Source: Opitutus sp. (lineage in GTDB: Bacteria > Verrucomicrobiota > Verrucomicrobiae > Opitutales > Opitutaceae). Taken from it: 64,000 nt of DNA. Where the stretch lies: NCBI GenBank assembly GCA_009695065.1, contig SIBR01000004.1, positions 62,001 to 126,000 of the forward strand, in the 5' to 3' direction. Within the stretch, counting starts at the first letter, position 1. Each line of letters begins with the position of its first letter. Shown in pieces: positions 8,655-17,609 of this stretch. The translations under genes and the position numbers were made by a program. The notes beneath the pieces are model-generated. The model did not search any database. It saw nothing but the letters and a program-made list of their open reading frames with translations, and had not been told where the DNA came from.

Positions 8655-8975
8655 CTAGGCCGGTGGCAGGTAGCGCTGGAGAAGTGCGGCGAGCAATTCG
8701 AGGCGGACGGGCTTGCTGAGGAAATCGTCCATGCCGGCGGCCAGGCAGGCTTCGCGGACATGGGTGCTCGCGCTGGCCGTGAGCGCGACGAGGATCCCGA
8801 ATTGGGCACCATAAGGGGAATCGACATAAGCCGTTCGAACCAACTCGGCGCGAACCCGCAGATCGAGGGATTCGGAGACGACGGGCGATTCGGATGAAGC
8901 CATGCAGCGTGCTCGGGGTGCCTTGGCGAGCGTGGAGGCGTCATGCCCAAATGCGAGCGCGATGATTTCGGGCAA
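8655..8975 (-). pseudogene. Remnant of a response-regulator receiver (REC) domain
   Basis: The last 46 codons (8658-8795) encode [11 protein letters not shown], then [14 protein letters not shown] and [10 protein letters not shown]. This is the C-terminal third of a receiver domain of the kind that ends hybrid histidine kinases, including the conserved Thr and Lys-Pro. The sequence before it (about 60 codons) does not continue the fold: the phospho-acceptor Asp, the acidic pair and any kinase domain are absent. It therefore looks like a fragment left by deletion rather than a working gene. Confidence 0.6.
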
Positions 8976-9590
8976 TTGAACCCGCGGGTTGCTCTAACGT
9001 CGCCGCGAACGGCCGGAAGCCGGCGCCAGGTCCAATCTCTTATCGCGTGATCAACTCGGTCCGGGGAAGTTCCCTCGCGAAAAGCGCGGTATCAAATCCT
9101 TGCAGGTGCACTTCCAGCGGGGGAGCCTTGAAGATCGGCCGGTTCCACATCACATTCTCGCGCGCAACCGATCGCACATGGGCCGGAGGCTCAGGCGCGG
9201 GGGAAGGGCGGTGGTGTAAGACGGGCAGGTGCATCTTCGAGGTTGGTGTTGACCTGAAGATCGGAAAATAGTGCCGCCCGGTTTAGATAAAAAATGAATT
9301 TCTTCGCGAAGAACCGCCCGGCGCCGTCCGCCGTGCCTTTTGGCGGCTGGCGCAACTTGCCACTGGGGCCCCTGGCCGGCGGTCGGTTGCCTCGCCGGCT
9401 GGCGAAAAAAGTTTCCGCAGAATTGCGCCCTTGCCGAGCGGCGGTGTGCCACTCAATCTGGGGTTTCTGCTTCGACCCCGTGCCAGGTTACCCCGGAATC
9501 CCGCATGGAGATTTTACGTTTTGCCCTGAGTTTGTGCTGCCGGACTGCCTCCGACTTTTGTTCTGAAATTCAACCCCTCCTATCCTCATT
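8976..9590. other. 615-bp stretch without a supported gene
   Basis: Short open frames exist on both strands (for example 9040-9234 minus and 9294-9566 plus), but none shows a family motif, a persuasive start or neighbours' codon pattern. The region presumably carries the promoter of the MFS transporter that starts at 9591. No clear operator, riboswitch or terminator was seen. Confidence 0.5.
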
Positions 9591-11168
9591 ATGAGCAATG
9601 ACCAAGTTAGCAACGAGGCGATCGCCTCCAATGCCAGACGGCTCCTCTGGGCCGGCTTCGCCGCCATCTTCGCCGCCGGCGTCGGTTTTGCCATTCGCGG
9701 CGGCATCTTTGACAACTGGGGCAAGGAATTCGGCTTCACCGCGACCCAGCTTGGCGCGATCGGTGGAGCGGGATTCACGGGGTTTTGTTTTGGAATCATC
9801 CTCGGTGGCATCGTGGTCGACAAGATTGGCTACGGTAAGGTCGTGATCGCGGCGTTTGTCTGTCACGTCATCTCCGCTTTCGTCACCTTCGCCGCCGGAC
9901 CGGCCAACGCCTACGCGATGCTGACGTGGGGGATGTTTATCTTCGCCTTCGCCAACGGCACGCTTGAGGCCGTGGCGAATCCGCTCGTGGCTACGCTCTT
10001 CCCGCACAATCGCACGCATTATCTCAACATCCTGCACGCCAGCTGGCCGGCGGGACTGGTGGTCGGAAGTGCGCTGGGCTGGGTCCTCGATGACAAAATG
10101 GAACTCGGCTGGAAGATCCAGCTTTCGCTCTATCTCATTCCGACGGTGGGTTACGGCCTCATGTTCCTCGGCCAGAAGATGCCGAAGTCCGAGGCTTCGG
10201 TAAAGGGCTCCAGCTTGGGTGACATGTTCAAGGACGTGGGCCTGCTCGGGGCCTTGGTGGCCTGCTATCTGATCTCGCTGTTCTGCGCCGGCAACCTTGG
10301 GATGTCCCAAGGCTTGGCCTATGGTGTCGCCGGCGCGCTGCTGCTCACCGTGGGTGTGATCACGAAGTTCTCGATTGGCTCGGTCTTGCTGTTCGTCCTC
10401 TTTATCACCCACGCGTTGATCGGGGCCGTGGAACTCGGCACGGACGGTTGGATCCAGAACATCACGGGCAATCTCTTTACGTCGGAAAAGGGCAAGTTCC
10501 TCTTCATCTGGACCTCGGCGATCATGTTCAGCCTGCGGTTCTGTGCCGCTTGGATTGAAAAGAATCTCAAGCTTTCGCCCGTGGGTCTGCTCGTCGTGTG
10601 CTCAGTGCTCGCGGTCGTTGGCTTGCGGCTGGCGAGCGGCATGGAATCCTTCGCGATGGCTCTGATCGCCTTGGGCATCTATTCGATCGGCAAGACGTTT
10701 TTCTGGCCGACCATGCTCGCGATCGCGTCCGATCGTTTCCCGCGTTCCGGCGCCGTGGCGATTTCGATCATGGGTGGCGTCGGCATGCTGTCCGCGGGTC
10801 TGATTGGCGGCCCGGGGCTTGGCTATAGCAAGGACCGCTATGCGGCGGATACCCTGAAGGCGAGCAGCCCGGCGGCTTACGAATCGGTCAAAGCGGCCGC
10901 GCCGTCCCAATTCTTGTTTTTCTCCCCGGTCAACGCGATCGACGGCAAGAAACTGGCCGAGGCGAAGGAGGCCAAGACGCCCACCGCCGACCAGAAGGCG
11001 ATCGTGGCCGCCGACCAAGTGGGCGATCGCAAGACGCTGAAAGCCGACTCCTTCATTCCGCTGGCCATGGCCGTCATTTTCGTGGGGATCGCTTTGTACT
11101 TCAAGCGCATCGGCGGATACAAGACGGTGCACATCACCGGTGCTCCCGCCGAAGGCACCGGCCACTAG
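9591..11168 (+). CDS. Major facilitator superfamily transporter (sugar/nucleoside-type)
   Basis: Inner-membrane secondary transporter of 525 aa with about 12-14 hydrophobic segments. MFS signatures include the loop [18 protein letters not shown] after TM2, [18 protein letters not shown] and [18 protein letters not shown]. The last resembles the FucP/nucleoside-symporter-like branch common in Bacteroidota and Verrucomicrobiota. A soluble insertion, rich in Ala/Lys (about residues 420-490), lies before the last membrane span and is unusual for compact MFS proteins. The substrate is unknown. The gene stands alone and ends 37 bp before a strong hairpin terminator. Confidence 0.87.
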   Translation: MSNDQVSNEAIASNARRLLWAGFAAIFAAGVGFAIRGGIFDNWGKEFGFTATQLGAIGGAGFTGFCFGIILGGIVVDKIGYGKVVIAAFVCHVISAFVTFAAGPANAYAMLTWGMFIFAFANGTLEAVANPLVATLFPHNRTHYLNILHASWPAGLVVGSALGWVLDDKMELGWKIQLSLYLIPTVGYGLMFLGQKMPKSEASVKGSSLGDMFKDVGLLGALVACYLISLFCAGNLGMSQGLAYGVAGALLLTVGVITKFSIGSVLLFVLFITHALIGAVELGTDGWIQNITGNLFTSEKGKFLFIWTSAIMFSLRFCAAWIEKNLKLSPVGLLVVCSVLAVVGLRLASGMESFAMALIALGIYSIGKTFFWPTMLAIASDRFPRSGAVAISIMGGVGMLSAGLIGGPGLGYSKDRYAADTLKASSPAAYESVKAAAPSQFLFFSPVNAIDGKKLAEAKEAKTPTADQKAIVAADQVGDRKTLKADSFIPLAMAVIFVGIALYFKRIGGYKTVHITGAPAEGTGH

Positions 11169-11205
11169 TTTCCTTCACGGCCCGATCGGCGGCCGTGCGA
11201 TTTTC

Positions 11206-11241
11206 AAAAGACCGCGCTGAATGCAGCGCGGTCTTTTTGTT
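11206..11241 (+). terminator. Rho-independent, probably bidirectional terminator
   Basis: A perfect 14-bp stem pairs AAAAGACCGCGCTG (11206-11219) with CAGCGCGGTCTTTT (11224-11237) around an AATG loop, followed by more T. The A run on the left arm gives a T tract on the other strand. The hairpin can therefore stop the MFS gene from the left and the convergent hsp20-like gene from the right. Confidence 0.9.
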
Positions 11242-11445
11242 TTTCTCCGGCGATCCATTGAGATTTGCCCGGCGTTCGCCGGACGTGTGCTCCGACGCGG
11301 GTAATGAAGGATGAACTGTAGCGTACTGCCACCAGCCGCGGCATCGTCGTATGGGCGGAGTCGCATCCGGATCGGGTGGTGGTGGAAGCGGGCGACCCGA
11401 ATGCGGGCCACCCGTTCCACATCGTCCGTCCCGGCCCGGACGAAC

Positions 11446-11838
11446 TCAGGCAACCCGCCGCTGACGTGCGGATTCCGTCACCCGGTTGGGCAGGACGATC
11501 GTCAGTACGCCGTCGTGGATCTCGGCCGACATGGCGGCGTAGTCGAAACCGGTGCCGAGCCGCAGTCTGAGCCGGTAGTCGCGTTGCGCTCCTTCGAGGT
11601 GGAGCGCCTGCCAGTTCACACGCACGAAATGTTGCTTCCGTGCGGTGACGCTCAGGTCGGCGCCGCGCGCCTCGATCTCGACGCCCGAAGCGCCCACGCC
11701 CGGCACGTAGACGACGAGTTTCATCGCGTCCGGCTGCTCGTGGCAGTCGTAGCCCGGCCGGCGGAAGGTTTCACGGGAAATCGGGGCCGTGCTGGTCTTG
11801 CGACTGCTCGAGGGAAGGGGCTGGATGATCGTATGCAT
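11446..11838 (-). CDS. Hsp20/alpha-crystallin-type small heat-shock protein
   Basis: Small ATP-independent chaperone of 130 aa. The alpha-crystallin domain covers about residues 35-125: LVVYVPGVGASGVEIEARGADLSV gives the first strands, FVRVNWQALHLEGAQRDYRLRLRLG the middle, and AEIHDGVLTIVLP the conserved A-x-x-x-n-G-V-L-x-I-x-L-P signature. The N-terminal arm is short and Ser/Thr-rich. It is convergent with the MFS gene and shares its terminator. No heat-shock promoter element could be assigned. Confidence 0.87.
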   Translation of the reverse strand: MHTIIQPLPSSSRKTSTAPISRETFRRPGYDCHEQPDAMKLVVYVPGVGASGVEIEARGADLSVTARKQHFVRVNWQALHLEGAQRDYRLRLRLGTGFDYAAMSAEIHDGVLTIVLPNRVTESARQRRVA

Positions 11839-12164
11839 GGGAGGAAAACGAAAACGGAAGCGTTCCTCGGTGGTCTGGTGACCGCCGGGCTCTCAGAGGG
11901 CTAAACGCGTTCCGTAGGACGGAAGGTTAGTTCTGGAAGCCCGCGCCGGTTTTATACCAAACGGAAATAACGACCGGTCGCATCGCGGCGCAGCACCGCT
12001 GGCAACCCGTGATACGGGCGCCGGCGTGGCGGAGTTGATGCTTAAAGGACGCGGTCATGACTAAAACGGTCGATATACTGCATAATGCAGCCGGCGTGCC
12101 AAGGGGAAGTTTTTCCGATGACAGTGAAGATTGCGTGACGCTCGCCCGGGCCCAAGCTGCCGCC
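11839..12164. other. 326-bp gap between divergent hsp20-like and MazG-like genes
   Basis: No coding frame is supported here, although the MazG-like frame is open from 12057. The region should hold both divergent promoters. A GC-rich hairpin built on GGCAACCCGTGATACGGGC is visible at about 12000-12020; its possible riboswitch meaning is discussed and rejected elsewhere. Confidence 0.4.
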
Positions 12165-12539
12165 ATGGCCGCGTTCACCGATTCCACCACCACCGTCGCC
12201 GCCTTGAAGGCGAGCGTGCTCGCCTTTGCGCAGGCGCGCGATTGGGAGCAATTTCACTCGCCGAAAAACCTGAGCATGGCTCTCGCGGCCGAGGCGGGTG
12301 AGTTGATGGAGCACTTTCTTTGGGCGAAGCCCGACGAGTCCAAGGCGATTGCGACGGATGTGGCGAAGCGTGCCCGCGTGGCCGATGAACTCGCCGACGT
12401 GGTGATCTATGCGCTCGAGTTCGCGAACGTCACCGGAATAGACGTGGCGGCGGCGATCACCTCGAAGATGGCGGCAAATGCGAAAAAGTATCCGGTGGAA
12501 AAGGCCCGAGGACGGGCGGATAAGTACACCGACCTCTGA
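12165..12539 (+). CDS. MazG-like nucleotide pyrophosphohydrolase (dCTPase/RS21-C6 type)
   Basis: All-alpha NTP pyrophosphatase of 124 aa that hydrolyses non-canonical or excess dNTPs to monophosphates. The metal-binding pattern is clear: the helix LAAEAGELMEHFLW gives ExxE, and VADELADVVIYALEFA gives ExxD. The opening ARDWEQFHSPKNLSMAL and the ending KYPVEKARGRADKYTDL are the usual borders of the dCTPase-like group. The start is set at the ATG of MAAFTDST; an earlier ATG at 12057 in frame would add 36 residues with no family match. Confidence 0.88.
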   Translation: MAAFTDSTTTVAALKASVLAFAQARDWEQFHSPKNLSMALAAEAGELMEHFLWAKPDESKAIATDVAKRARVADELADVVIYALEFANVTGIDVAAAITSKMAANAKKYPVEKARGRADKYTDL

Positions 12540-12723
12540 CCGCAGGCGATCGGCCACGAACCGTGGGGAGGAAGCGTTCTCTTCTGGCTCACCCTCGGGT
12601 GGTGCGCCTACCGGCCTGGCGGTCGGGCTCACGCGGTCATCCTAATCGAGCAAGCCGTGAGGGTATCACTCCCGGACCACGGACTGATCGGCCGGTCCGT
12701 ATGCTCGTCTCGAAGCGAATCGT

Positions 12724-13119
12724 TTAGCTTGCAACCGCCAGCGGACGGGCAATGCCGAGCAAACGGCCGGTGTTGGCGTCGAGCCGAATGACCATGCCGC
12801 GCACAGATTCGACGACCAAGGTGTCACCCGCATGGTCAACAATGCGGGCACAGGGATCGGCTGGGTCGGGCCACTCGGCCAGCCACCGCAATCGAAACGC
12901 CGCATCGAGGCAGTACAGGTTGGGGAGCCCTGGTAACAATCCGAAGGTGTGTTCGCGCACATAAATGCACATCGGCCCCTTTCGGAACTCCACGACAGAC
13001 GATGCGAGGGGACCGGACCACGCTGCACGCCCGCCAAAACGGGTTAGGCGGCAGAGGTGTCCGTCGATTACGGCGATGGCTTCGGGGTTAGATGTCACGA
13101 GCTGGAGTGCGCAGAGCAA
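12724..13119 (-). CDS. Hypothetical protein, 131 aa
   Basis: No family recognised. The composition is that of a small beta-rich globular protein with regular strand-turn periods, for example GPMCIYVREHTFGLLPG, FRLRWLAEWPDPADPCARI and VRGMVIRLDANTGRLLG. The last resembles a single blade of PQQ/quinoprotein-like repeats. Start is uncertain: the longest frame uses TTG at 13119 and a GTG seven codons later is an alternative. No signal peptide is evident. It is divergent from the large cytochrome gene. Confidence 0.55.
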   Translation of the reverse strand: MLCALQLVTSNPEAIAVIDGHLCRLTRFGGRAAWSGPLASSVVEFRKGPMCIYVREHTFGLLPGLPNLYCLDAAFRLRWLAEWPDPADPCARIVDHAGDTLVVESVRGMVIRLDANTGRLLGIARPLAVAS

Positions 13120-13310
13120 CAGGTTAGGCTGGTTCCGGCGACAATTATTTTCCAGCCCTACCCAACCGATTCAACGAGCGGTTTCCAACTCGCGCGTTCC
13201 TTGGCGGGGCTTGGGCCCCGAGTTCCTGACGGTTTGCGGATCGTTTTGCTTGTCCGCTCCGGGCGAAAATGAATCCATCCAGCGTTCTCATGTGTATTTC
13301 ACCCCGCCAC

Positions 13311-16300
13311 ATGTTTCGCCCGCTCACCTTTTTTGTTCTGCTGGTGGTCGCGGCGGCCTCGGCTAGTGGAGCGGCGACCGCACCACCTGCGGATGGGGCG
13401 GTGTCCGTCAGTCGCAATCCTCCCCGAATCGATTGGTGGCAGGCGGTGGACAACGGGCCATTTCAGGCAGACACCATTCTTACGCGGAACGGCGGCGACG
13501 TCGTGGCGCTCAAGGGGCTCGCCATCAAACTCGGCGACGCGCGGGAGGTGTCGGTCGTTTTCGACACAGAGCTTCTGGCCCTCCGCGCGGGGTTCGATGG
13601 CGCGGTCTTGCTTGAGGGCACCCCTTGGAGCGGAACTCACGCCAACAACACTCACTGCCCCGAGGGCGACGAGCGGTTTTTCTTCCGGAACCCGACGGGC
13701 CGGGGTTGGGCAGTCAACGGCGATTGGACCGATGCACGTGAGTTCAAGGCCGGGCCGCTTCCACCCGCGGCGGGCCGTTACCGGGGGCTTTTCCGGCACG
13801 GGAACCGCACCGTGCTTCGTTATACCGTTGGTGGCGTGAACGTGCTCGAACTACCCTGGTTGGAATCGGCCGGCGGGGTCCGGGCAATCACTCGGACGTT
13901 CAATGTGGAGGCCACTCCGGCTGATTTGGAACTGCTCGTGCGCGACGCCGCTCCGGTTGCAGGTGGAAAAGATACGCAGATCTATCTCGTGGGAGCTCCC
14001 GCCGGCGTGACGCTCCGGCGCGCCGCGGACGGTCGGACCACGGTTCGTATCGCCCGGGGAACGGGTCCTTCGCGCTGGAAGGTCATCTACGCCGAACATG
14101 CCACGGATCCCGCCGGCTTTGTTCCGCCGGTCGATCTCGCGGTCCTCACGCGGGGCGGCCCGGGGCTTTTCCCGGAAACGATCGTGGTCAAGGGCCAGCT
14201 TGCGCCAACGACCGGATCGTATGCCGTCGATGTCATTCCATTGCCGGCGGAGAACCCGTGGCGCGCCCGCCCGCGATTCGGGGCCTTCGATTTCTTCCCC
14301 GACGGCAAGCGCGTGGCGTGTTCGACTTGGAATGGCGATGTCTGGATCGCAGACGGAATCGACGGCGACCTCGCGCAGGTGACGTGGCGCCGGTTCGCCA
14401 GCGGACTTTATCAAACCTTGGGGCTTAAGATCGTCGACGGGGTGATTTACGTGCAGGGCCGGGACCAAATTACCCGCCTGCATGATCTCAACGGCGACGG
14501 CGAAGCGGATCACTACGAATGCTTCAACAACGACGTGATGATCACGTCCGGCTTTCACGAATTCACCTTCGACCTCGAGACGGATCGGGACGGGAATTTC
14601 TATTTCAGCAAGGCCATGCCGGTTCTCAGCGGCGGGCGCGGCTTCGGTCTGGCGACTCCGCACAACGGCACCGTGCTGAAGGTGAGTCGTGACGGATCGA
14701 CGGTCGAGCGCGTCGCTTGGGGTTTTCGGGCCCCCGGTGGCGTCGGCGTGAGCCCGGAGGGGATTGTGACGACGGGCGAGAACGAGGGCAGCTTTGTGCC
14801 CGCCTGCAAAATCACGTGGACCAAACCGGGCGCGCTCACCTTCAACGGCGTCGTGCCCGGCAAGTGGGAAAAAGCGGAATTTGCCGGCCCGTTGCCAGGC
14901 GCGCCGACGGACTACGACCGTCCCCTGTGCTGGCTGCCTTATTTCGCGGACAACTCCAGTGGCAGTCAGACGTGGGTTCCGGCCCGGACAGCCTGGGATC
15001 CGCGGCATGCGGGTGAGATGCTTCATCTCTCCTATGGGAAATCCAGCATCTTTCGCGTGCTGCGCGAGGAAGTGAATGGCCAGGTGCAAGGCGGCGTTTA
15101 TCGCCTGGCCATCGATCTCGGTGCCGCCGCGATGCGCGCGCGGTTTCATCCGCAGAACGGCCAGCTCTACGCGATCGGCTTTCGCGGCTGGCAGACGACG
15201 GGGCGGGATGCGTTTCAACGGGTTCGATTCACGGGGGTCACGACGCCCTTGCCGGTCGGGCTGCATGCCTACCGCAACGGATTGCTGATCCGATTCTCGG
15301 GTCCGTTGGACCCCAAGACGGCGGAGGATCCCCAGCGCTATTCGATCAGCAAATGGAACTACGTTTGGGGACCGCAATACGGCTCGGGCCGGTTCTCGAT
15401 CGACCAACGCGATTTGGCGGCCGAGAACCAGGCACTCCTCACGGCGTCCAAGGGCGCGCACGACATGGTCGACGCCGTCACGGTCGGCGCGGCCCGGCTC
15501 GTCGAGGACGGGCGCGCCGTTTTTCTCTATCTGCCGAAGATGACGCCGGCGATGCAGATGGAGGTGAAGTTCGATCTGATCGACGCCCAGGGCACTGCGG
15601 TGCGTGAAACGATCTATAACACGGTTCACCATCTCGCGCCGGAGTTCAAAATTGCCGGCGTGAGGTGGGAGGATGTGCGGGTGCCGGAGTCGGCTCCGGT
15701 CGGTGCGCCGGGCCTCATCATGAGTTTCACGGCCGAAACGACGGACGCCGTTCGGGTCGACCAGCTCGCGCTGAACTGTCCACCGGGCACGCCGCCTTCG
15801 GTTTTTATCGCCCCCCGGCAATTCGGCGCGATCTGGCAGGGTTCGCTCGTGGCGCGCGAACGGGACGAATTCACTTTTTCGCTGGAAGGAAAGGGCACGG
15901 CCAGCCTGCAGATCGACGGACGGACGGTCGCAACCGGCGAACTTCCATTGACCGCGGCGCTGCCGCTCACGCTCGCGAAAGGCCCGCACCGGATTTTTTG
16001 CAGTTATCGGAGCGCGAGTACCGGCGAGGGCCGGGTGCGGCTGATGTGGAGCAGCCCGCAGTTTCGTACCGAGCCGGTGCCGGCGTCGGCGTTTCGCTCC
16101 ATCGCGGGGGCGGAGGTCGAGTCGTGGGGCAGGGTGCGGGAGGGTCGGGAACTCTTCGCCGCCGCGCGTTGCATTCGCTGCCATCAGCCGCGCGGCAAAT
16201 TGCCGGAGAGCGCGATGCCCGAGCTTTTTGCCTCCGATCCGGATTTTCTCAATATCGGCGACCGCATCGAGTCCGGCTGGCTGGAAAAATGGATCGCCCA

Positions 16301-17498
16301 ACCGCAGGGGCATTGTCCTTCCGTGGCGTCTGCCCAGGCCGCCGACGTCGCGTCCTACCTGACGTCGCTCAGGGATCCGGAATGGACGGGCGCGGCCTTG
16401 ACCACCGAGGGCAACGACAGCTTCGAAGGCGCGGCGCTTGTTGCCCGGCTACAGCTCGAATTTTGGATCGCGCCCTTGTTCGCGGAACGGAAATACACCG
16501 ATGCCGGTCTCGTTGAATTTCTGCTCCAACCCGCGCGGCATCACTCTGACACCGCATTCCCCGACGTACGGCTGACCCGCGCCGAGGCCCTGCTTATCGC
16601 GGCCTATATTCGCTCCCGGCAACCCGGTCGGAGTACAAGCGCGTCTTTGGGCGATGCCGGCCGGGGCGCGACCGTCGTGGCGCGTTCGTGCCTGACCTGC
16701 CACGGGACGCCGCCGGTGGCGACTGCCGCGCCCAGCCTCGAAGAAATTGCCCGGAGCGATTGGACGGTCAAAGGCTGTGTGGCGGAAAGGCGGGGAGGCG
16801 CCCCAGACCTTCGTCTCACCGAGCAGCAGATTGTGCGGCTGATTGCCTTTCGAAACGCGGACCGTGACGTGGGCCTGCAATCCCTGCGCCGCTTTGCTCC
16901 GGCCGAATACGCCGCCCGCCAGATGCAGACTTTGAACTGCGCACAGTGTCATTCTGGAAAGGACAAAATCCCCGACCTTGTCTTTGCCGGAGAAAAACTC
17001 GATCCCGGTTGGATGACCGATCTTCTGGCGGGCCGGCATGCGGAGAAAGCTCGTCCCGGGCTGGAAGCACGCATGCCGGCGTTTGCCAGCCGTGCCGCCA
17101 ATCTGGCGCTTGGGCTGGCCGTTCGGCATGGCGTCCCGCTCAAAAACGATCAGCCCAATCCCGTGCCGGAACAGGTGGCCACCGGGGCGACGCTGGCCGG
17201 CCCGGCGGGATACGCGTGCGTCACCTGCCACGATGCTGGTGCGAGCAAGGCGACGCAGGTTTTCGAAGGCCAGGGACCGAATCTACGGCTCTCGGGCGAG
17301 CGTTTGCGCCCCGACTATTTTCAACGATGGATGCATTTTCCGCAGCGCATCGCGCCCGCCACCATTATGCCGCGCTTCACGCAGGATCGGGATCGGGGCT
17401 TGATCACGACCGCCTTCGAAGGCCGCGCCGAGCAACAATTTGATGCGATCTGGCAGTGGATGCGCAGCCTCAAGGCCAGTCCGCCGCAACCCTTTTGA
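13311..17498 (+). CDS. Very large exported DUF6797-type protein with beta-propeller and four haem c sites
   Basis: Periplasmic protein of about 1,395 aa. The start is set at MFRPLTFFVLLVVAAASASG, a clear signal peptide; an in-frame ATG at 13269 would add 14 residues. Order: a DUF6797-like N domain (VVFDTELLALRAGFDG), a quinoprotein/sorbosone-dehydrogenase-like propeller (about 310-680, DLNGDGEADHYE), a beta-sandwich with PA14-like features (about 800-930), then four c-type haem motifs CIRCH, CLTCH, CAQCH and CVTCH over the last 450 residues. Such proteins in planctomycetes and verrucomicrobia are thought to act in periplasmic oxidation of carbohydrate-derived substrates; the substrate here is unknown. 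The gene stands alone. Confidence 0.85.
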   Translation: MFRPLTFFVLLVVAAASASGAATAPPADGAVSVSRNPPRIDWWQAVDNGPFQADTILTRNGGDVVALKGLAIKLGDAREVSVVFDTELLALRAGFDGAVLLEGTPWSGTHANNTHCPEGDERFFFRNPTGRGWAVNGDWTDAREFKAGPLPPAAGRYRGLFRHGNRTVLRYTVGGVNVLELPWLESAGGVRAITRTFNVEATPADLELLVRDAAPVAGGKDTQIYLVGAPAGVTLRRAADGRTTVRIARGTGPSRWKVIYAEHATDPAGFVPPVDLAVLTRGGPGLFPETIVVKGQLAPTTGSYAVDVIPLPAENPWRARPRFGAFDFFPDGKRVACSTWNGDVWIADGIDGDLAQVTWRRFASGLYQTLGLKIVDGVIYVQGRDQITRLHDLNGDGEADHYECFNNDVMITSGFHEFTFDLETDRDGNFYFSKAMPVLSGGRGFGLATPHNGTVLKVSRDGSTVERVAWGFRAPGGVGVSPEGIVTTGENEGSFVPACKITWTKPGALTFNGVVPGKWEKAEFAGPLPGAPTDYDRPLCWLPYFADNSSGSQTWVPARTAWDPRHAGEMLHLSYGKSSIFRVLREEVNGQVQGGVYRLAIDLGAAAMRARFHPQNGQLYAIGFRGWQTTGRDAFQRVRFTGVTTPLPVGLHAYRNGLLIRFSGPLDPKTAEDPQRYSISKWNYVWGPQYGSGRFSIDQRDLAAENQALLTASKGAHDMVDAVTVGAARLVEDGRAVFLYLPKMTPAMQMEVKFDLIDAQGTAVRETIYNTVHHLAPEFKIAGVRWEDVRVPESAPVGAPGLIMSFTAETTDAVRVDQLALNCPPGTPPSVFIAPRQFGAIWQGSLVARERDEFTFSLEGKGTASLQIDGRTVATGELPLTAALPLTLAKGPHRIFCSYRSASTGEGRVRLMWSSPQFRTEPVPASAFRSIAGAEVESWGRVREGRELFAAARCIRCHQPRGKLPESAMPELFASDPDFLNIGDRIESGWLEKWIAQPQGHCPSVASAQAADVASYLTSLRDPEWTGAALTTEGNDSFEGAALVARLQLEFWIAPLFAERKYTDAGLVEFLLQPARHHSDTAFPDVRLTRAEALLIAAYIRSRQPGRSTSASLGDAGRGATVVARSCLTCHGTPPVATAAPSLEEIARSDWTVKGCVAERRGGAPDLRLTEQQIVRLIAFRNADRDVGLQSLRRFAPAEYAARQMQTLNCAQCHSGKDKIPDLVFAGEKLDPGWMTDLLAGRHAEKARPGLEARMPAFASRAANLALGLAVRHGVPLKNDQPNPVPEQVATGATLAGPAGYACVTCHDAGASKATQVFEGQGPNLRLSGERLRPDYFQRWMHFPQRIAPATIMPRFTQDRDRGLITTAFEGRAEQQFDAIWQWMRSLKASPPQPF

Positions 17499-17509
17499 GC
17501 CAACCGGCT

Positions 17510-17529
17510 CGTCCATGCGCGCGTGGACG
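17510..17529 (+). terminator. Weak terminator-like hairpin after the cytochrome gene
   Basis: Six-bp perfect inverted repeat CGTCCA...TGGACG with an 8-base GC loop, followed by ATTT only. It sits between two convergent genes. Without a proper T tract it is a poor intrinsic terminator. Confidence 0.25.
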
Positions 17530-17609
17530 ATTTCAATCCACCGGCTCTGACCCGGAACCTCCGGCCCAAACCCGGTCCGGCTGATTCCGTCATCCCCGAC
17601 GGTGCACGA

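Noticed and set aside
9040..9566. Short open frames on both strands before the MFS gene.
   Set aside because: No motif, weak starts, irregular codon pattern.
11990..12040. GGCAACCCGTGATACGGGCGCC resembles the P3 arm of a SAM-I (S-box) riboswitch.
   Set aside because: Upstream conserved segments of SAM-I (GAGGGA, ATGAAACC-like core) are absent, and the downstream gene, a MazG-like pyrophosphohydrolase, is not a methionine-pathway gene.
13851..16313. 820-codon minus-strand open frame.
   Set aside because: Arg/Pro/His-rich antisense of the cytochrome gene; no family resemblance and the sense frame has clear CXXCH motifs.
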